Positions 27,050-36,184 are shown, numbered from the stretch's first letter. The stretch: DNA of 64,000 nucleotides from Ohtaekwangia koreensis (GCF_900167975.1 NZ_FUZU01000001.1:2401655-2465654), one strand, 5' to 3'. Notes: generated by a model not told the origin, from the letters alone. Translations and numbers: made by a program.

Positions 27050-27610
27050 TCAGCTGCCTATTTTGCCAGATACACGGGCAGCATACGACTCAAGTTTACC
27101 AACTTCCTGGTCGATCATCCACAAACCAACGCCTTCTTCACCAATGATGTCAAAGATTTCAACGGCTCTGCGGGCGAGCGTTTCTTCTTCACGTTGTTCA
27201 TTCACATACCACTGTAAGAAGTTGAACGTTGCAAAATCCTTGATCTGCAAACACTGATCAACGATATCATTAATAGATTTAGTCACCTCAATTTCATGAT
27301 GCAATACTGATTCAAAAACTTCGCGCAAGCTGTTGAAAGAATGTTTGATACCGGAGATCTCAGGTTGAAGAGCATGTCCACCGGCAGCATTAACATAACG
27401 GAACAGCTTCAACATATGGGTGCGTTCTTCTTCCGAATGCTTGTAGAGAAATTCAGCTGAGATTTCAAATCCCTGTGTATCACACCATGAAGCCATGGAA
27501 AGATAAGCAGCAGAAGATTTTCCTTCCATCACGATCTGTTTGTTCAACAATGCCTCAATCTCTGTTGTTATAGAGCGGGCAGGAGTATACGACTGTTTTT
27601 TCATATTCAT
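27050..27610 (-). CDS. ftnA: Ferritin (non-heme iron storage)
   Basis: The protein of 186 residues shows the ferritin four-helix pattern and ferroxidase ligands: a first-helix Glu (IVMEGKSSAAYLSMASW), the SEEERTHM segment (E-x-x-H), and NEQREEE later. It oxidises Fe(II) and stores ferric iron in a 24-subunit shell in the cytoplasm. I start at the ATG at 27610 (27604 is also possible), because the longer open frame to 27694 encodes residues unlike ferritins. The gene is divergent from the LuxR-type regulator. A TATACCCT-N4-AGGG element lies upstream (27676-27691), shared with two iron-uptake promoters. Iron control is therefore likely. Confidence 0.95.
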   Translation of the reverse strand: MNMKKQSYTPARSITTEIEALLNKQIVMEGKSSAAYLSMASWCDTQGFEISAEFLYKHSEEERTHMLKLFRYVNAAGGHALQPEISGIKHSFNSLREVFESVLHHEIEVTKSINDIVDQCLQIKDFATFNFLQWYVNEQREEETLARRAVEIFDIIGEEGVGLWMIDQEVGKLESYAARVSGKIGS

Positions 27611-27675
27611 AGTTGTGCTTTTATAATGCAAGCAACTTAGCAAAGTAAGTTGAATGCTTTGAATAGTAGAGTCAT

Positions 27676-27691
27676 TATACCCTTCAAAGGG
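27676..27691. promoter_or_regulatory. TATACCCT-N4-AGGG element, copy A
   Basis: TATACCCT-TCAA-AGGG lies between ferritin and the LuxR-type regulator. Related words occur at 28789-28806 and 36167-36184, each upstream of an iron-region promoter. It sits inside a larger imperfect palindrome (27674-27697). Function is not known; TATACC words are common in this DNA. Confidence 0.35.
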
Positions 27692-27788
27692 CATTATTAT
27701 CCCCTGAGCCGGTTAATCTAAAACTGGTCAGGTAGCCAGGTTGGCGGGAAGAAAAATACCTTTAAATGGGGGTAACTTTTAATCATCC

Positions 27789-27836
27789 TTGACTCTTATA
27801 ACATTCCTGCTTACTTTTGTTTGGAATTAGTCTAAA
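27789..27836 (+). promoter_or_regulatory. Promoter and iron-region operator A
   Basis: TTG (27789-27791), 20 bp, TACTTTTG (27812-27819) match the vegetative promoter. The 17-bp palindrome TTTGGAATTAGTCTAAA (27820-27836) follows at once and would cover the start site. The same arrangement occurs before hmuT and the second receptor, so a common repressor is likely. Confidence 0.7.
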
Positions 27837-27881
27837 TAATTAAATGCGTTTCCCCGCTATTTATTGAGATGGACACGATGA

Positions 27882-28535
27882 ATGATGACCTCACCGATTA
27901 GAATTTTAGTAGCGGATAACCAGCCCCTGACCTTGGCAGGACTCACTCACTTTTTATCTTCGCGTGAGGACACAAACATTCTTGGCGAAGTTTCTGAACG
28001 TGAGCAGCTTGCCCCTTTACTTTTAAAACATCAGCCCGATCTTCTGATAGCAGACTATAACCTCATGGGCTATGTTAGTAAAGATGATCTTCGGGTTGTA
28101 AAAGATATATCGCCTTCTACCCATATACTGGTTATCTCGGGTGATAATAATAAGGGAAGTATACTCGATGTGTTGCAACTCGGTATAAAAGGGTACCTGA
28201 CAAAAGAATGTAGCCTCGAAGAGATTGCCATGGCTATTCACTCGACATCACGCGGTGAAAAATTTTATTGCCATAAGATTCTCGATATAATTATGGAGAA
28301 GCATTTCAGTCCCGAGCAGGAGAACTCAGATGCAACTATACTCACTACCCGCGAGACAGAAATACTGACCCTGATCGCGCAAGGCAAATCAACACAAACT
28401 ATAGCTGACGACCTCCATCTCAGCCCCCACACAGTACAAACCCATCGCAAGAGTATAATTCGAAAACTCAACATCAAATCCCCAACGGAATTCGTGATCT
28501 ACGCGATAGACTTTGGTTTGATAAAGCCAAAGTAA
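27882..28535 (+). CDS. LuxR-family (NarL-type) response regulator
   Basis: The 217-residue protein has an N-terminal receiver domain with phospho-acceptor Asp58 (LLIADYNLMG) and a Lys in the GYLTKE segment, and a C-terminal LuxR helix-turn-helix (TTRETEILTLIAQGKSTQTIA, here broken in two: about 152-172 and the recognition helix LSPHTVQTHRKSI about 178-190). It should bind DNA when phosphorylated. No kinase is adjacent, so the partner is elsewhere. Its promoter carries the iron-region palindrome at 27820-27836, so its own level probably follows iron or heme status. The start is set at the first of two adjacent ATGs (27882 and 27885). Confidence 0.9.
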   Translation: MMTSPIRILVADNQPLTLAGLTHFLSSREDTNILGEVSEREQLAPLLLKHQPDLLIADYNLMGYVSKDDLRVVKDISPSTHILVISGDNNKGSILDVLQLGIKGYLTKECSLEEIAMAIHSTSRGEKFYCHKILDIIMEKHFSPEQENSDATILTTRETEILTLIAQGKSTQTIADDLHLSPHTVQTHRKSIIRKLNIKSPTEFVIYAIDFGLIKPK

Positions 28536-28877
28536 TGGGCAGAACAAGCCTGAGACGCGTAGTCTTTCATCAGTAGTTTATCGCCAAATCTATAGGTGTA
28601 AGAGCTATATATATACCTACTCACAGTTCTGCAACCATTCTTTGGAGTAAGAAATTCATGGAGCATATACCTTCAACCTACCACAAATTTCCAGTAGCTC
28701 AGCGTTGATAACTCCGGTTCATTCAAAATATAGCGTCTCAACCTCCCGCGAAACAGCTAGCAGTCAGTAGTTAGAAGCTCACAAGTTATATACCCTCCAT
28801 CAGGTATCACTTATCGATCTATACTATACTGCAGCATAGTCTCATGCGGGTATGTAAAAAATGCCCATTGCAGGCGA
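28536..28877. other. Intergenic region before the heme operon
   Basis: There is no convincing gene in the roughly 400 bp between the LuxR-type regulator and hmuT. It holds a TATACCCT-N5-AGGTA word (28789-28806) like the elements at 27676 and 36167, a GCATAG/CTATAC-rich segment near 28820-28840, and then the hmu promoter. Confidence 0.4.
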
Positions 28878-28926
28878 TTGACGTCAGGTACATGATCAGT
28901 ATACTTTTGTTTAGAATTAATCTAAA
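28878..28926 (+). promoter_or_regulatory. Heme operon promoter and iron-region operator B
   Basis: TTG (28878-28880), 21 bp, TACTTTTG (28902-28909) form the promoter. The palindrome TTTAGAATTAATCTAAA (28910-28926) starts right after the -7 element. Its arms TTTAGA and TCTAAA are exact complements. hmuT starts at 28933, so the leader is very short and repression by occlusion is likely. Confidence 0.75.
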
Positions 28927-28932
28927 CAACAG

Positions 28933-29778
28933 ATGAAACGATTCACCAAGTATATCCTATTTTCGATCACACTCTTCTATAGTACTGCGCATGCACAACA
29001 ACGGATCATCACAGCAGGAAGTGCTCTCACTGAAACTGTATGTGCCCTGGGAGATTGCGACAAAATTATAGCATCGGATCGCACCAGTCTTTACCCGGCC
29101 AGTATTCAACAACTGCCTTCTATAGGCTATCGCACCGGCATCAATGCAGAAGGTATTATTAGTCTGAAGCCTACATTAATTATAGCAGAGAAGGATTATG
29201 TAGACGATGCTGTGCTTCAACAACTGGCTGCCAGCGGCATTAAGTTGGTGATCGTGGATCGTAAGCTCAATGTTAATGAGACGAAAAAATTCATACTACA
29301 AATTGCTATAGCATTAAATCGTGAAGCAGAAGGAAAAAAACTGATCGCCAAGATCGAGAGTGAACTGGCAGAGGCAAACGCCATGCTGAAGAAGACAACC
29401 TCTTCACCGAAAGTTATCAGTATATATAATCGTGGCACAGCAACGGTAAGTGTGGCTGGCAAGAATACCTTCGGAGATATACTGGCCTATGTGGGAGCGA
29501 CCTCTGCTGTGAATGATATAGAAGGATACAAGCCTTTGAATACCGAAGCATTGATCACGGCAAATCCAGATTACCTGCTCATGTTATCGACAGGTTTGGA
29601 AAGCATTGGTGGTATAGACGGTGCTCTGAAAGTTCCCGGTATAGCACAGACTACTGCCGGTAAGAAAAAACAGATCATTGCCATTGAAAGTCTCAAGCTT
29701 ACCAACTTTGGTCCTCGTTTCGGCGAAGCTGTGAAAGAATTGGTTGTGCTTCTTCACCCTGAACTTCGCGCAAAATAG
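28933..29778 (+). CDS. hmuT: Heme ABC transporter substrate-binding protein
   Basis: The 281-residue protein has a signal peptide ending AHAQ (about residue 22), followed by a class III (TroA/BtuF-like) binding protein: the start RIITAGSALTETVCALG, the ASDRTS motif, the IGYRTGINAEGI segment and a long bridging helix near the middle (about 115-150). It binds heme in the periplasm and hands it to HmuU/HmuV. It is first in an operon that runs hmuT-hmuU-hmuV-hemS-receptor-hmuY. The 6-bp gap to hmuU shows close coupling. The operator at 28910-28926 suggests induction under iron limitation. Vitamin B12 or siderophore substrate is excluded mostly by the hemS and hmuY neighbours. Confidence 0.9.
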   Translation: MKRFTKYILFSITLFYSTAHAQQRIITAGSALTETVCALGDCDKIIASDRTSLYPASIQQLPSIGYRTGINAEGIISLKPTLIIAEKDYVDDAVLQQLAASGIKLVIVDRKLNVNETKKFILQIAIALNREAEGKKLIAKIESELAEANAMLKKTTSSPKVISIYNRGTATVSVAGKNTFGDILAYVGATSAVNDIEGYKPLNTEALITANPDYLLMLSTGLESIGGIDGALKVPGIAQTTAGKKKQIIAIESLKLTNFGPRFGEAVKELVVLLHPELRAK

Positions 29779-29784
29779 TTCGTC

Positions 29785-30852
29785 ATGAATCTCGCTTTGA
29801 CTATACGCGACTATCGGACTACTTTCATTTTGACCGGACTTGGGCTAAGTCTCTTTGCTGTGGTTTTGTTTTCGCTAACCATCGGTGCAGTTTCTATACC
29901 GGTAAAAGATGTTGCTGTTATTATACTGCAGAAGATCGGTTTGTTTAAAAGTATAGAAGTCGATGGCATGTATGAAATTGTGTTGTCGACCATTCGTATA
30001 CCGCGTATTATCATGACGATTCTGATTGGCGCATCGCTAGGGATCAGTGGCGCTGCACTTCAGGGATTATTCAGAAATCCATTAGTCGAACCGAGTTTGA
30101 TCGGTGTATCCGGAGGTTCAGCTTCTGCTGTCGTGCTGTTCATCGTATTTGGCGGACCGGCAGTAATGGATATTACAGGATGGATATATAATGCTATGCT
30201 GCCTATGCTTGCTTTTGCAGGAGGGTTGTTGGCAACATTTATAGTATTACGATTAAGCAGTCAGTCAGGTCGTACAAATATAGCGGTGCTGGTGCTGACG
30301 GGCGTTGCCATCAACGCACTGGCTGGAGCAATTATAGGGCTCTCGATTTTTTATGCAGATGAAAATCAATTAAGAACTTTCACTTTCTGGACTTTGGGTG
30401 ATTTGGGTGGCGCATCATGGAGCAAGCTTATGATTGCGTCACCTTTATTAATCTCTTCTTCTCTTGGATTGATGTTCTTCTCATCCTCACTCAACGCCCT
30501 TGCGTTGGGCGAGGCCGAAGCCTATCACGTAGGTGTAAATGTAGAGCATACCAAGCGGATCGTGATATTTCTCGCTGCACTATCGGTAGGGGTAAGCGTT
30601 TCACTTGCCGGCATGATCGGATTTATAGGATTGATTGTGCCGCACGTCATTCGGGTCTCATTTTATGCCGACAATAAATTGGTGTTACCGGCATCTATAC
30701 TCGGTGGTGCATTGCTGTTGGTGCTTGCAGATGTTATCGCGCGCACAATTGTAACACCGTCAGAACTCCCTATAGGCGTTGTAACGGCACTCATTGGCGC
30801 GCCTTTCTTTATCGGTTTATTGTTGAATGCCAAACGTAAAAACGAATTGTGA
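29785..30852 (+). CDS. hmuU: Heme ABC transporter permease (FecCD family)
   Basis: The 355-residue protein is a polytopic inner-membrane protein of the FecCD/BtuC family, with about nine to ten hydrophobic helices. The signature R-x-PR segment (IRIPRIIMTILIGASLG), the ALQGLFRNPLVEPSLIG motif, and the GxIGFIGLIVPH coupling loop are all present. It forms the channel through which heme crosses the inner membrane with HmuV powering the step. Its stop overlaps the start of hmuV by one base. Length and motif order are as usual for the family, and nothing looks broken. Confidence 0.93.
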   Translation: MNLALTIRDYRTTFILTGLGLSLFAVVLFSLTIGAVSIPVKDVAVIILQKIGLFKSIEVDGMYEIVLSTIRIPRIIMTILIGASLGISGAALQGLFRNPLVEPSLIGVSGGSASAVVLFIVFGGPAVMDITGWIYNAMLPMLAFAGGLLATFIVLRLSSQSGRTNIAVLVLTGVAINALAGAIIGLSIFYADENQLRTFTFWTLGDLGGASWSKLMIASPLLISSSLGLMFFSSSLNALALGEAEAYHVGVNVEHTKRIVIFLAALSVGVSVSLAGMIGFIGLIVPHVIRVSFYADNKLVLPASILGGALLLVLADVIARTIVTPSELPIGVVTALIGAPFFIGLLLNAKRKNEL

Positions 30853-31652
30853 TGTACTCTGCCAGCAATATATCTTTTCGTGTTCGTGACAAAGTCATTC
30901 TACAGAATATACACCTGAATATAGAGCCTGGTACATTTACCGCCATTGTCGGACCCAATGGTGCAGGTAAAAGTACATTACTAAAAGTGATGACGCAGGA
31001 GCACACGCATTATCTGGGTGACGTAACCATCAACGGTAAGGCTGCACGTTCCTTTACTCCCCGGGAACTTTCATGGGTTCGCGCAGTATTGCCACAAATC
31101 ACAACGGTACAGTTTACTTTTTCGGTTGAGCAGATTGTTATGCTCGGAAGGCACGGACATCATTCCACCAAAAAAGAAAATGCAGATATACTCGAAGAAG
31201 TAATGGAGCTCACCGGCATCGGTGCGTTCCGTGGACGAAACTTTCTTACATTATCTGGAGGTGAGCAGCAACGTGTTCAGCTTGCGAGAGTACTGGCACA
31301 GGTATGGGAAGAAACCGTATACCCCCGCTATATATTGCTCGATGAACCAACCAGCAGTCTGGACATCGCACAGCAACAACTCATTTTTAGTCTCGCGAAG
31401 AAAGTCTGCGAACGCAACATTGGTGTGATGGCGATCATTCATGATTTGAATCAGGCCGTTCAATTTGCGGATCACCTATACTTTTTGCGCAATGGAAATA
31501 TAGTAGCATCCGGAGATGCACAGCAGGTATTTACCAAATCCAACATTGAGGAAACATTTTGTTGTCGGGTCAATGTATACCTCGATCCGTGTAACAACTG
31601 TCCCTATATAATCCCGGAACGAACGGCCAGTCATCTGGCTATAAACAAGTAA
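30852..31652 (+). CDS. hmuV: Heme ABC transporter ATP-binding protein
   Basis: The 266-residue ATPase has Walker A GPNGAGKST (about 37-45), Q-loop LPQITTVQ, signature LSGGEQQRVQLARVLAQ, Walker B YILLDEPTSSLD and a switch His in MAIIHDLNQAVQ. It hydrolyses ATP to drive heme import with HmuU and HmuT. I start at the ATG at 30852, which shares its A with the hmuU stop; a GTG at 30849 is less likely. The C-terminal CCRVNVYLDPCNNCPYI segment holds several Cys residues, which are not usual for the family. Confidence 0.94.
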   Translation: MYSASNISFRVRDKVILQNIHLNIEPGTFTAIVGPNGAGKSTLLKVMTQEHTHYLGDVTINGKAARSFTPRELSWVRAVLPQITTVQFTFSVEQIVMLGRHGHHSTKKENADILEEVMELTGIGAFRGRNFLTLSGGEQQRVQLARVLAQVWEETVYPRYILLDEPTSSLDIAQQQLIFSLAKKVCERNIGVMAIIHDLNQAVQFADHLYFLRNGNIVASGDAQQVFTKSNIEETFCCRVNVYLDPCNNCPYIIPERTASHLAINK

Positions 31653-31705
31653 AGCAAGTGCTATTAAAATCTACCTGATATATACATCTAAACATACACA
31701 TACAA

Positions 31706-32782
31706 ATGAATACTATAGCTGAAAGTAAATCATCATCCTTACGCGAAGCCTGGAGAGGCATTCAGCAGGCAAAGCCGGGTATCCGAATTCGCGAAGCGGC
31801 GAAAGACCTGGGTGCAAGTGAAGCAGAGCTTCTGGCGACAAAGGCTGGCGAAGGTGTTGTGCGACTGCAAGGCCCATGGCCTGAATTACTCAAGAGCTTT
31901 AAGACACTGGGTAAAGTGATGTCGCTTACACGCAATGATGCCTGTATACTTGAACATAAAGGACCTTTCCAGGATGTCAATGTTACTGGCGATGGACCTC
32001 GTGCCATGGCCACTGTTATAGGGCCGGTTGAAACACGGGTATTCTTTCATGCATGGCACGTTGCCTTTGCTGTTACGGAAGAGAAGTCAGACCGCATATT
32101 GAAAAGTATACAAGTATTTGATAAATCCGGTGAGGCTGTAACAAAGATATATTTACAAGAGAAGAGTGACGAAGAAGCGTATAGAAGCATCATTGAAGAA
32201 TTCCGTTCACCGGATCAAAGTGCTGAACTCGAAGTTGAGCCCTATACGATAGACCCACTGAACGGTCCACAAGATCGTGAAGCCTTTCTTAAAGAGTGGA
32301 GTGAACTGAAGGACACGCATGATTTCTTTGGCATGTTGCGCAGGCACAAAGTACACCGCTATCATGCACTGGAATTAGGCAGCGGAAAATTTACATACCA
32401 GGTAGATGCGCAAATCACACCTAAGCAAATTCTGGACAGTGCTTCGTCTACAAAATTGCCGATCATGATCTTTGCCGGAAATCGTGGCAATCTTCAAATC
32501 CATCAAGGTAAAGTAAGAACCATTCGTGTATTGGAACGCGGTCATGCCGGCCCTGAACATTGGCTAAATATACTCGACCCTGATTTCAACATGCACATGC
32601 GCATGGACTTCGTGTATAGCGCGTGGGTCGTGCAGAAGCCTACAACGGAAGGGCTGGTGACTTCTGTAGAGCTTTTTGATCGGGAGAAAAATATGATCGC
32701 GCAATTCTTTGGCTTGCGCAAGCCCGGCATTCCTGAAAGAGAGGAGTGGAGAGAAGTAGTGAAGAATCTGCGGGCACTTTAA
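31706..32782 (+). CDS. hemS: HemS/HmuS-type hemin-degrading factor
   Basis: The 358-residue protein matches the HemS/ChuS family in length and in its two-fold repeat: the first half has RLQGPWPELLKSFKTLGKVMSLTRND and the second half LELGSGKFTY with LPIMIFAGNRGNLQIHQGKV. These are cytoplasmic heme-binding proteins that store, chaperone or open heme to release iron. It lies 53 bp after hmuV and is followed after 1 bp by the receptor gene. Note that Porphyromonas HmuS is a different, CobN-like protein; here the relationship is to the Yersinia HemS type. The operon position, between the importer and receptor, fits processing of imported heme. Confidence 0.88.
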   Translation: MNTIAESKSSSLREAWRGIQQAKPGIRIREAAKDLGASEAELLATKAGEGVVRLQGPWPELLKSFKTLGKVMSLTRNDACILEHKGPFQDVNVTGDGPRAMATVIGPVETRVFFHAWHVAFAVTEEKSDRILKSIQVFDKSGEAVTKIYLQEKSDEEAYRSIIEEFRSPDQSAELEVEPYTIDPLNGPQDREAFLKEWSELKDTHDFFGMLRRHKVHRYHALELGSGKFTYQVDAQITPKQILDSASSTKLPIMIFAGNRGNLQIHQGKVRTIRVLERGHAGPEHWLNILDPDFNMHMRMDFVYSAWVVQKPTTEGLVTSVELFDREKNMIAQFFGLRKPGIPEREEWREVVKNLRAL

Positions 32783-32783
32783 A

Positions 32784-34937
32784 ATGAAAACCACGAATAT
32801 AGTTTGGTATATACTGGTACGCTGCTATAGGCCATTCCTGTCGGGCATGAAAGCGATGGCCATAGCAGCGGGCATCCTGGTATGCATGAGCACTCGGGCT
32901 CATGCACAGGATTCGCTCACCATCAAAGAGCTTGCTGAAATTGTAGTAACGGCTACGCGCAGTGAACGTGCTTTAGCAGAACTGCCCGTACCGGTTACAA
33001 TCATCCAGCAAAAACAAATTGCCAGCATGGGGGCGTTGCGTCTCAATGAGGTACTGGGCGAGCAAACCGGATTGTCGATTGTATCGGATCATGGAAGCGG
33101 TATACAAATGCAAGGCTTTTCGCCTGAGTATACGCTTATTCTTGTGGATGGCGAACCGCTCATCGGGCGCACCGCTGGTACGCTTGAACTGAATCGAATT
33201 GCAGTTGCTAACATCAAGCAGGTTGAAATTATGAAGGGGCCAAGTTCAAGCCTATACGGATCGGAAGCCTTGGCAGGAGTGATCAATATCATTACCGAAA
33301 GACCAAATGGTGTGAATGGAACGATCACCTCACGCTATGGTACGAATGAGACATCTGACTTTTCAGCAACGCTGAATTACCAGAAGAATAAATTGGGAGC
33401 ATATGCTTTTGCCGACCGGTATAGCACGAAGGGATACGATCTCTCACCGGATACAGAAGGCAGCACGGTGAGCCCGTTTACAAACTATACATTTCAGTCC
33501 AAGGTCACCTACGATTTTACGAATCGATTAAAGTTTTCCTTGTCGGGAAGGTATTTTACAGAAGAGCAAAAGAGCATCACCGACATTGGTACAACGGAAC
33601 CGGTGCTATTAAATGGCAGCGGTAATGTTGATGACTGGAATGTTAATCCGGTGGTCTCCTATACTTTCTCCGAAAAGTTAAAGACAACATTCCGGTTGTA
33701 TGGATCAAAATATAGCACCACCTCAATCCAGAAATACCAGGGCGATGGCGCTATATATGATGAAACCTATTTTGATCAAACATTTACCCGTCCTGAAATC
33801 CAGACCGAGTATTTTCTGAATGCGAAAAATATACTCACGCTGGGCTTCGGAAGAATATGGGAGAGTGTTGAAGCAACGCGGTACGATGATAAGATGAAGT
33901 ATCAGACAAATTATGTCTACGCTCAATATGAGTGGCAGCCCATGTCTAAGCTTAATCTGTTATTGGGTGGCAGGTATGATGACCACAGTGCGTATGGTTC
34001 TCAGTTCAGCCCCAAGCTTTCTGCGCAGTACGATGTGAATTCCTGGCTTGCTATACGCGGATCGTTTGGTGTAGGTTTCAAAGCACCGGATTTCCGACAG
34101 CTATACCTCAACTTTACGAATGCAACGGTGGGCTATACGGTGTTGGGTTCCCGCGAATTGGCAGCCGGTATAACCCGGTTACAAGCCGAGGGACAGATCG
34201 AAGAGGTTTTGGTTGATCCATCAACGTTTGGAGAAATTAAAGCAGAAACATCGCGCGCCTATAATGCAGGTATAAAGCTGCAGCCTTTCAAGCGATCTTT
34301 CCTCACTGTAAATGTATTCCGGAATGATGTAAAGGATCTGATCGATACAAAGCCTGTAGCACGAAAGGTAAATCAGCAATATGTATATAGTTACTATAAT
34401 GTCGCTAAGGTCTATACGCAAGGTATAGAAGCCGAAGCCACCTATAATCTTTCTAACAAGATAAATTTTTCACTGGGCTATCAACTCCTGATTGCAAAAG
34501 ACAAACAAGTTATTGATCAGTTGAAAGCAGGAGAGGTTTATGCCCGTGATCCTCAAACAAATGTAACCAGGCGCGTGCGGGAAAGTGACTATGGCGGATT
34601 GTTCAACCGGTCGCGGCACATGCTCAATGCAAAAATATTTTATGAAGATGTGGAAACCGGCTGGACTGCGAGTGTCCGTGCTATGTATCGCGGCCGGTAT
34701 GGGTTTGCCGATACAAACAACAACGTAATACTCGATGATGACAGTGAATATGTAGAAGGCTATGTTGTTTACAACGTATCCGTAGGTAAAACATTTCTCA
34801 AGGTCTTCAAGGCACAGGCAGGCTGTGATAACCTGTTCAATTATACCGATCGTCAATATATACCATCGCTTCCCGGGCGTCTCCTCTGGGCAAGCATTGC
34901 AGTCACGTTGTCGGGAAAAGGAGACTCCAAAAAATAA
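32784..34937 (+). CDS. TonB-dependent heme receptor (HmuR-like)
   Basis: The 717-residue protein has a plug domain (TonB-dependent receptor ITIxExxG-type segments near 60-170 with the GPSSSLYGSEALAGVINII motif) and a long beta-barrel ending ASIAVTLSGKG. The first 21 residues look unlike a signal peptide; an internal ATG at 32847 gives a normal one ending AHAQ, so the real start may be there. The FKAPDFRQLY box resembles the FRAP box of heme receptors. It lies 1 bp after hemS and is followed by hmuY, which in Porphyromonas forms a pair with HmuR. Heme is therefore the likely ligand, though a siderophore cannot be excluded from the barrel alone. Confidence 0.87.
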   Translation: MKTTNIVWYILVRCYRPFLSGMKAMAIAAGILVCMSTRAHAQDSLTIKELAEIVVTATRSERALAELPVPVTIIQQKQIASMGALRLNEVLGEQTGLSIVSDHGSGIQMQGFSPEYTLILVDGEPLIGRTAGTLELNRIAVANIKQVEIMKGPSSSLYGSEALAGVINIITERPNGVNGTITSRYGTNETSDFSATLNYQKNKLGAYAFADRYSTKGYDLSPDTEGSTVSPFTNYTFQSKVTYDFTNRLKFSLSGRYFTEEQKSITDIGTTEPVLLNGSGNVDDWNVNPVVSYTFSEKLKTTFRLYGSKYSTTSIQKYQGDGAIYDETYFDQTFTRPEIQTEYFLNAKNILTLGFGRIWESVEATRYDDKMKYQTNYVYAQYEWQPMSKLNLLLGGRYDDHSAYGSQFSPKLSAQYDVNSWLAIRGSFGVGFKAPDFRQLYLNFTNATVGYTVLGSRELAAGITRLQAEGQIEEVLVDPSTFGEIKAETSRAYNAGIKLQPFKRSFLTVNVFRNDVKDLIDTKPVARKVNQQYVYSYYNVAKVYTQGIEAEATYNLSNKINFSLGYQLLIAKDKQVIDQLKAGEVYARDPQTNVTRRVRESDYGGLFNRSRHMLNAKIFYEDVETGWTASVRAMYRGRYGFADTNNNVILDDDSEYVEGYVVYNVSVGKTFLKVFKAQAGCDNLFNYTDRQYIPSLPGRLLWASIAVTLSGKGDSKK

Positions 34938-34972
34938 TCAGAACTATCTTAAACTATAAACTATAAATAAAA

Positions 34973-35596
34973 ATGAAGTACGTATTTAATCTGAATGTAG
35001 CATTACTTTTTTTTGCTTTTGTGTTGATAACAAGCTGTGACGATGATGATGAAAATGAAGTAACGAAGCTTGAGGCTACTGCGACCGTTGACCTGGATGC
35101 TGTGAGCTCAAGTAAATTTACGTTGTTCAGTTTTGAAGACAATGCTGTGGTAGCCAACACAGACAGTATATCTACCAAATGGGACATTGGGTTCCGGGGT
35201 ACAACGATTATACTCAACGGTGGAACCAGTGGTCCAGGCCTTGCATCGGGACAAATTGTTTCTGGAATTTTTGATGAGCTGCTGGAAGCCCCTGCAACAG
35301 GATATGCTTCTGACTCTGAAAGCAAAGCTATTACAGGTAGTGGCGGCTGGTATACCTATACCGGTACAACGGCTGTTCCCAACCATGCTATACTTCCTAT
35401 AGCCGGCAAAGTTCTGGTATTGAAAACAGCTGACGGAAAGTATGTGAAGATGGAGATCATCAGTTACTATAAAGGTAATCCGGATACGACAACCTCTACT
35501 TTTGCGGACCTGAACACACGTCCGGCATCACGTTACTATACGTTTAATTTTATTTATCAGCCTGACGGCACCACCAACTTCGAGACAACGAAGTAA
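34973..35596 (+). CDS. hmuY: HmuY-family heme-binding lipoprotein
   Basis: The 207-residue protein has a lipoprotein signal with Cys22 in LITSC, followed by an acidic DDDDENE stretch typical of surface-exported Bacteroidota lipoproteins. The TKWDIGFRGTTIILNGGTSG segment and YVKMEIISYYK are HmuY family features. HmuY proteins capture heme at the cell surface, often from host or environmental hemoproteins, and pass it to the partner receptor. It stands 35 bp after the receptor gene, so the pair is probably co-transcribed. Which His or Met residues bind heme cannot be fixed here; the HAILPIAG segment has one candidate His. Confidence 0.85.
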   Translation: MKYVFNLNVALLFFAFVLITSCDDDDENEVTKLEATATVDLDAVSSSKFTLFSFEDNAVVANTDSISTKWDIGFRGTTIILNGGTSGPGLASGQIVSGIFDELLEAPATGYASDSESKAITGSGGWYTYTGTTAVPNHAILPIAGKVLVLKTADGKYVKMEIISYYKGNPDTTTSTFADLNTRPASRYYTFNFIYQPDGTTNFETTK

Positions 35597-35680
35597 GCAG
35601 TATATCGGGCAACGGCCAGGTTACGAACAGGTATATATACAGAAGAATTTGTTAACAAGATCCTCTCAACGACTATACAT

Positions 35681-36061
35681 ATGCACCAAAGATCAAACCT
35701 TGAAATAATCACAGAATCATTAAACGGTTATGTGAGCCGTTGCCTGTGTTGCCACGAATATAATATAGGCTATAAAAACGTGTTGCTTGTTTTCGATGAA
35801 GAAGCTATGCTCCGTTTTTTCGATTGGGTAATCTCTAACCGGCAGTCCCTTGAAAATTATCAGCCGCTGCCACATGGTCGCAACCGGATATTCTCTAGTC
35901 CACACAGCAACCTTTTTCTGGTGTATAGTGATGAAGAGATTGATGAACTGGCTGATCTTTTTGCTGAGATCCAAATCGTGCTGGAAGCCAGAAGGCTGGT
36001 GAATTGTAATAAAGATGCATCGGATTCTTCCTGTGATATGAATGGTAACAGCATGAATTAG
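35681..36061 (+). CDS. DUF6686-like small protein
   Basis: The 126-residue protein has an N-terminal RCLCCHEYNIGYKN motif, in which a Cys-x-x-Cys-His cluster could bind a metal or heme, followed by a helix-rich middle and a polar tail. This resembles the DUF6686 family of Bacteroidota, as I recall it. It is 84 bp after hmuY and may be the last gene of the heme operon. Its cytoplasmic location is assumed because no signal peptide is seen. No function is known. Its position invites the idea of heme or iron handling. Confidence 0.6.
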   Translation: MHQRSNLEIITESLNGYVSRCLCCHEYNIGYKNVLLVFDEEAMLRFFDWVISNRQSLENYQPLPHGRNRIFSSPHSNLFLVYSDEEIDELADLFAEIQIVLEARRLVNCNKDASDSSCDMNGNSMN

Positions 36062-36166
36062 TTTTCGCTCTTCTCTGTCGGATATTTTAATGCCTGGTTT
36101 TTAGGTATTGTAAAAATACATTTTGAGATTATTTCAATCGATAACTGCCCTTTATAAGTGATGCTA

Positions 36167-36184
36167 TATACCCTGTATAGGGTA
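36167..36184. promoter_or_regulatory. TATACCCT-N4-AGGG element, copy C
   Basis: TATACCCT-GTAT-AGGGTA (36167-36184) is a small inverted repeat about 50 bp upstream of the promoter of the second receptor. The related words near ferritin and hmuT make a shared regulator possible but unproven. Confidence 0.35.

Noticed and set aside
27604-27694. Extension of ferritin to the ATG at 27694
   Set aside because: The added residues are unlike ferritins and run through the TATACCCT palindrome region that looks regulatory.
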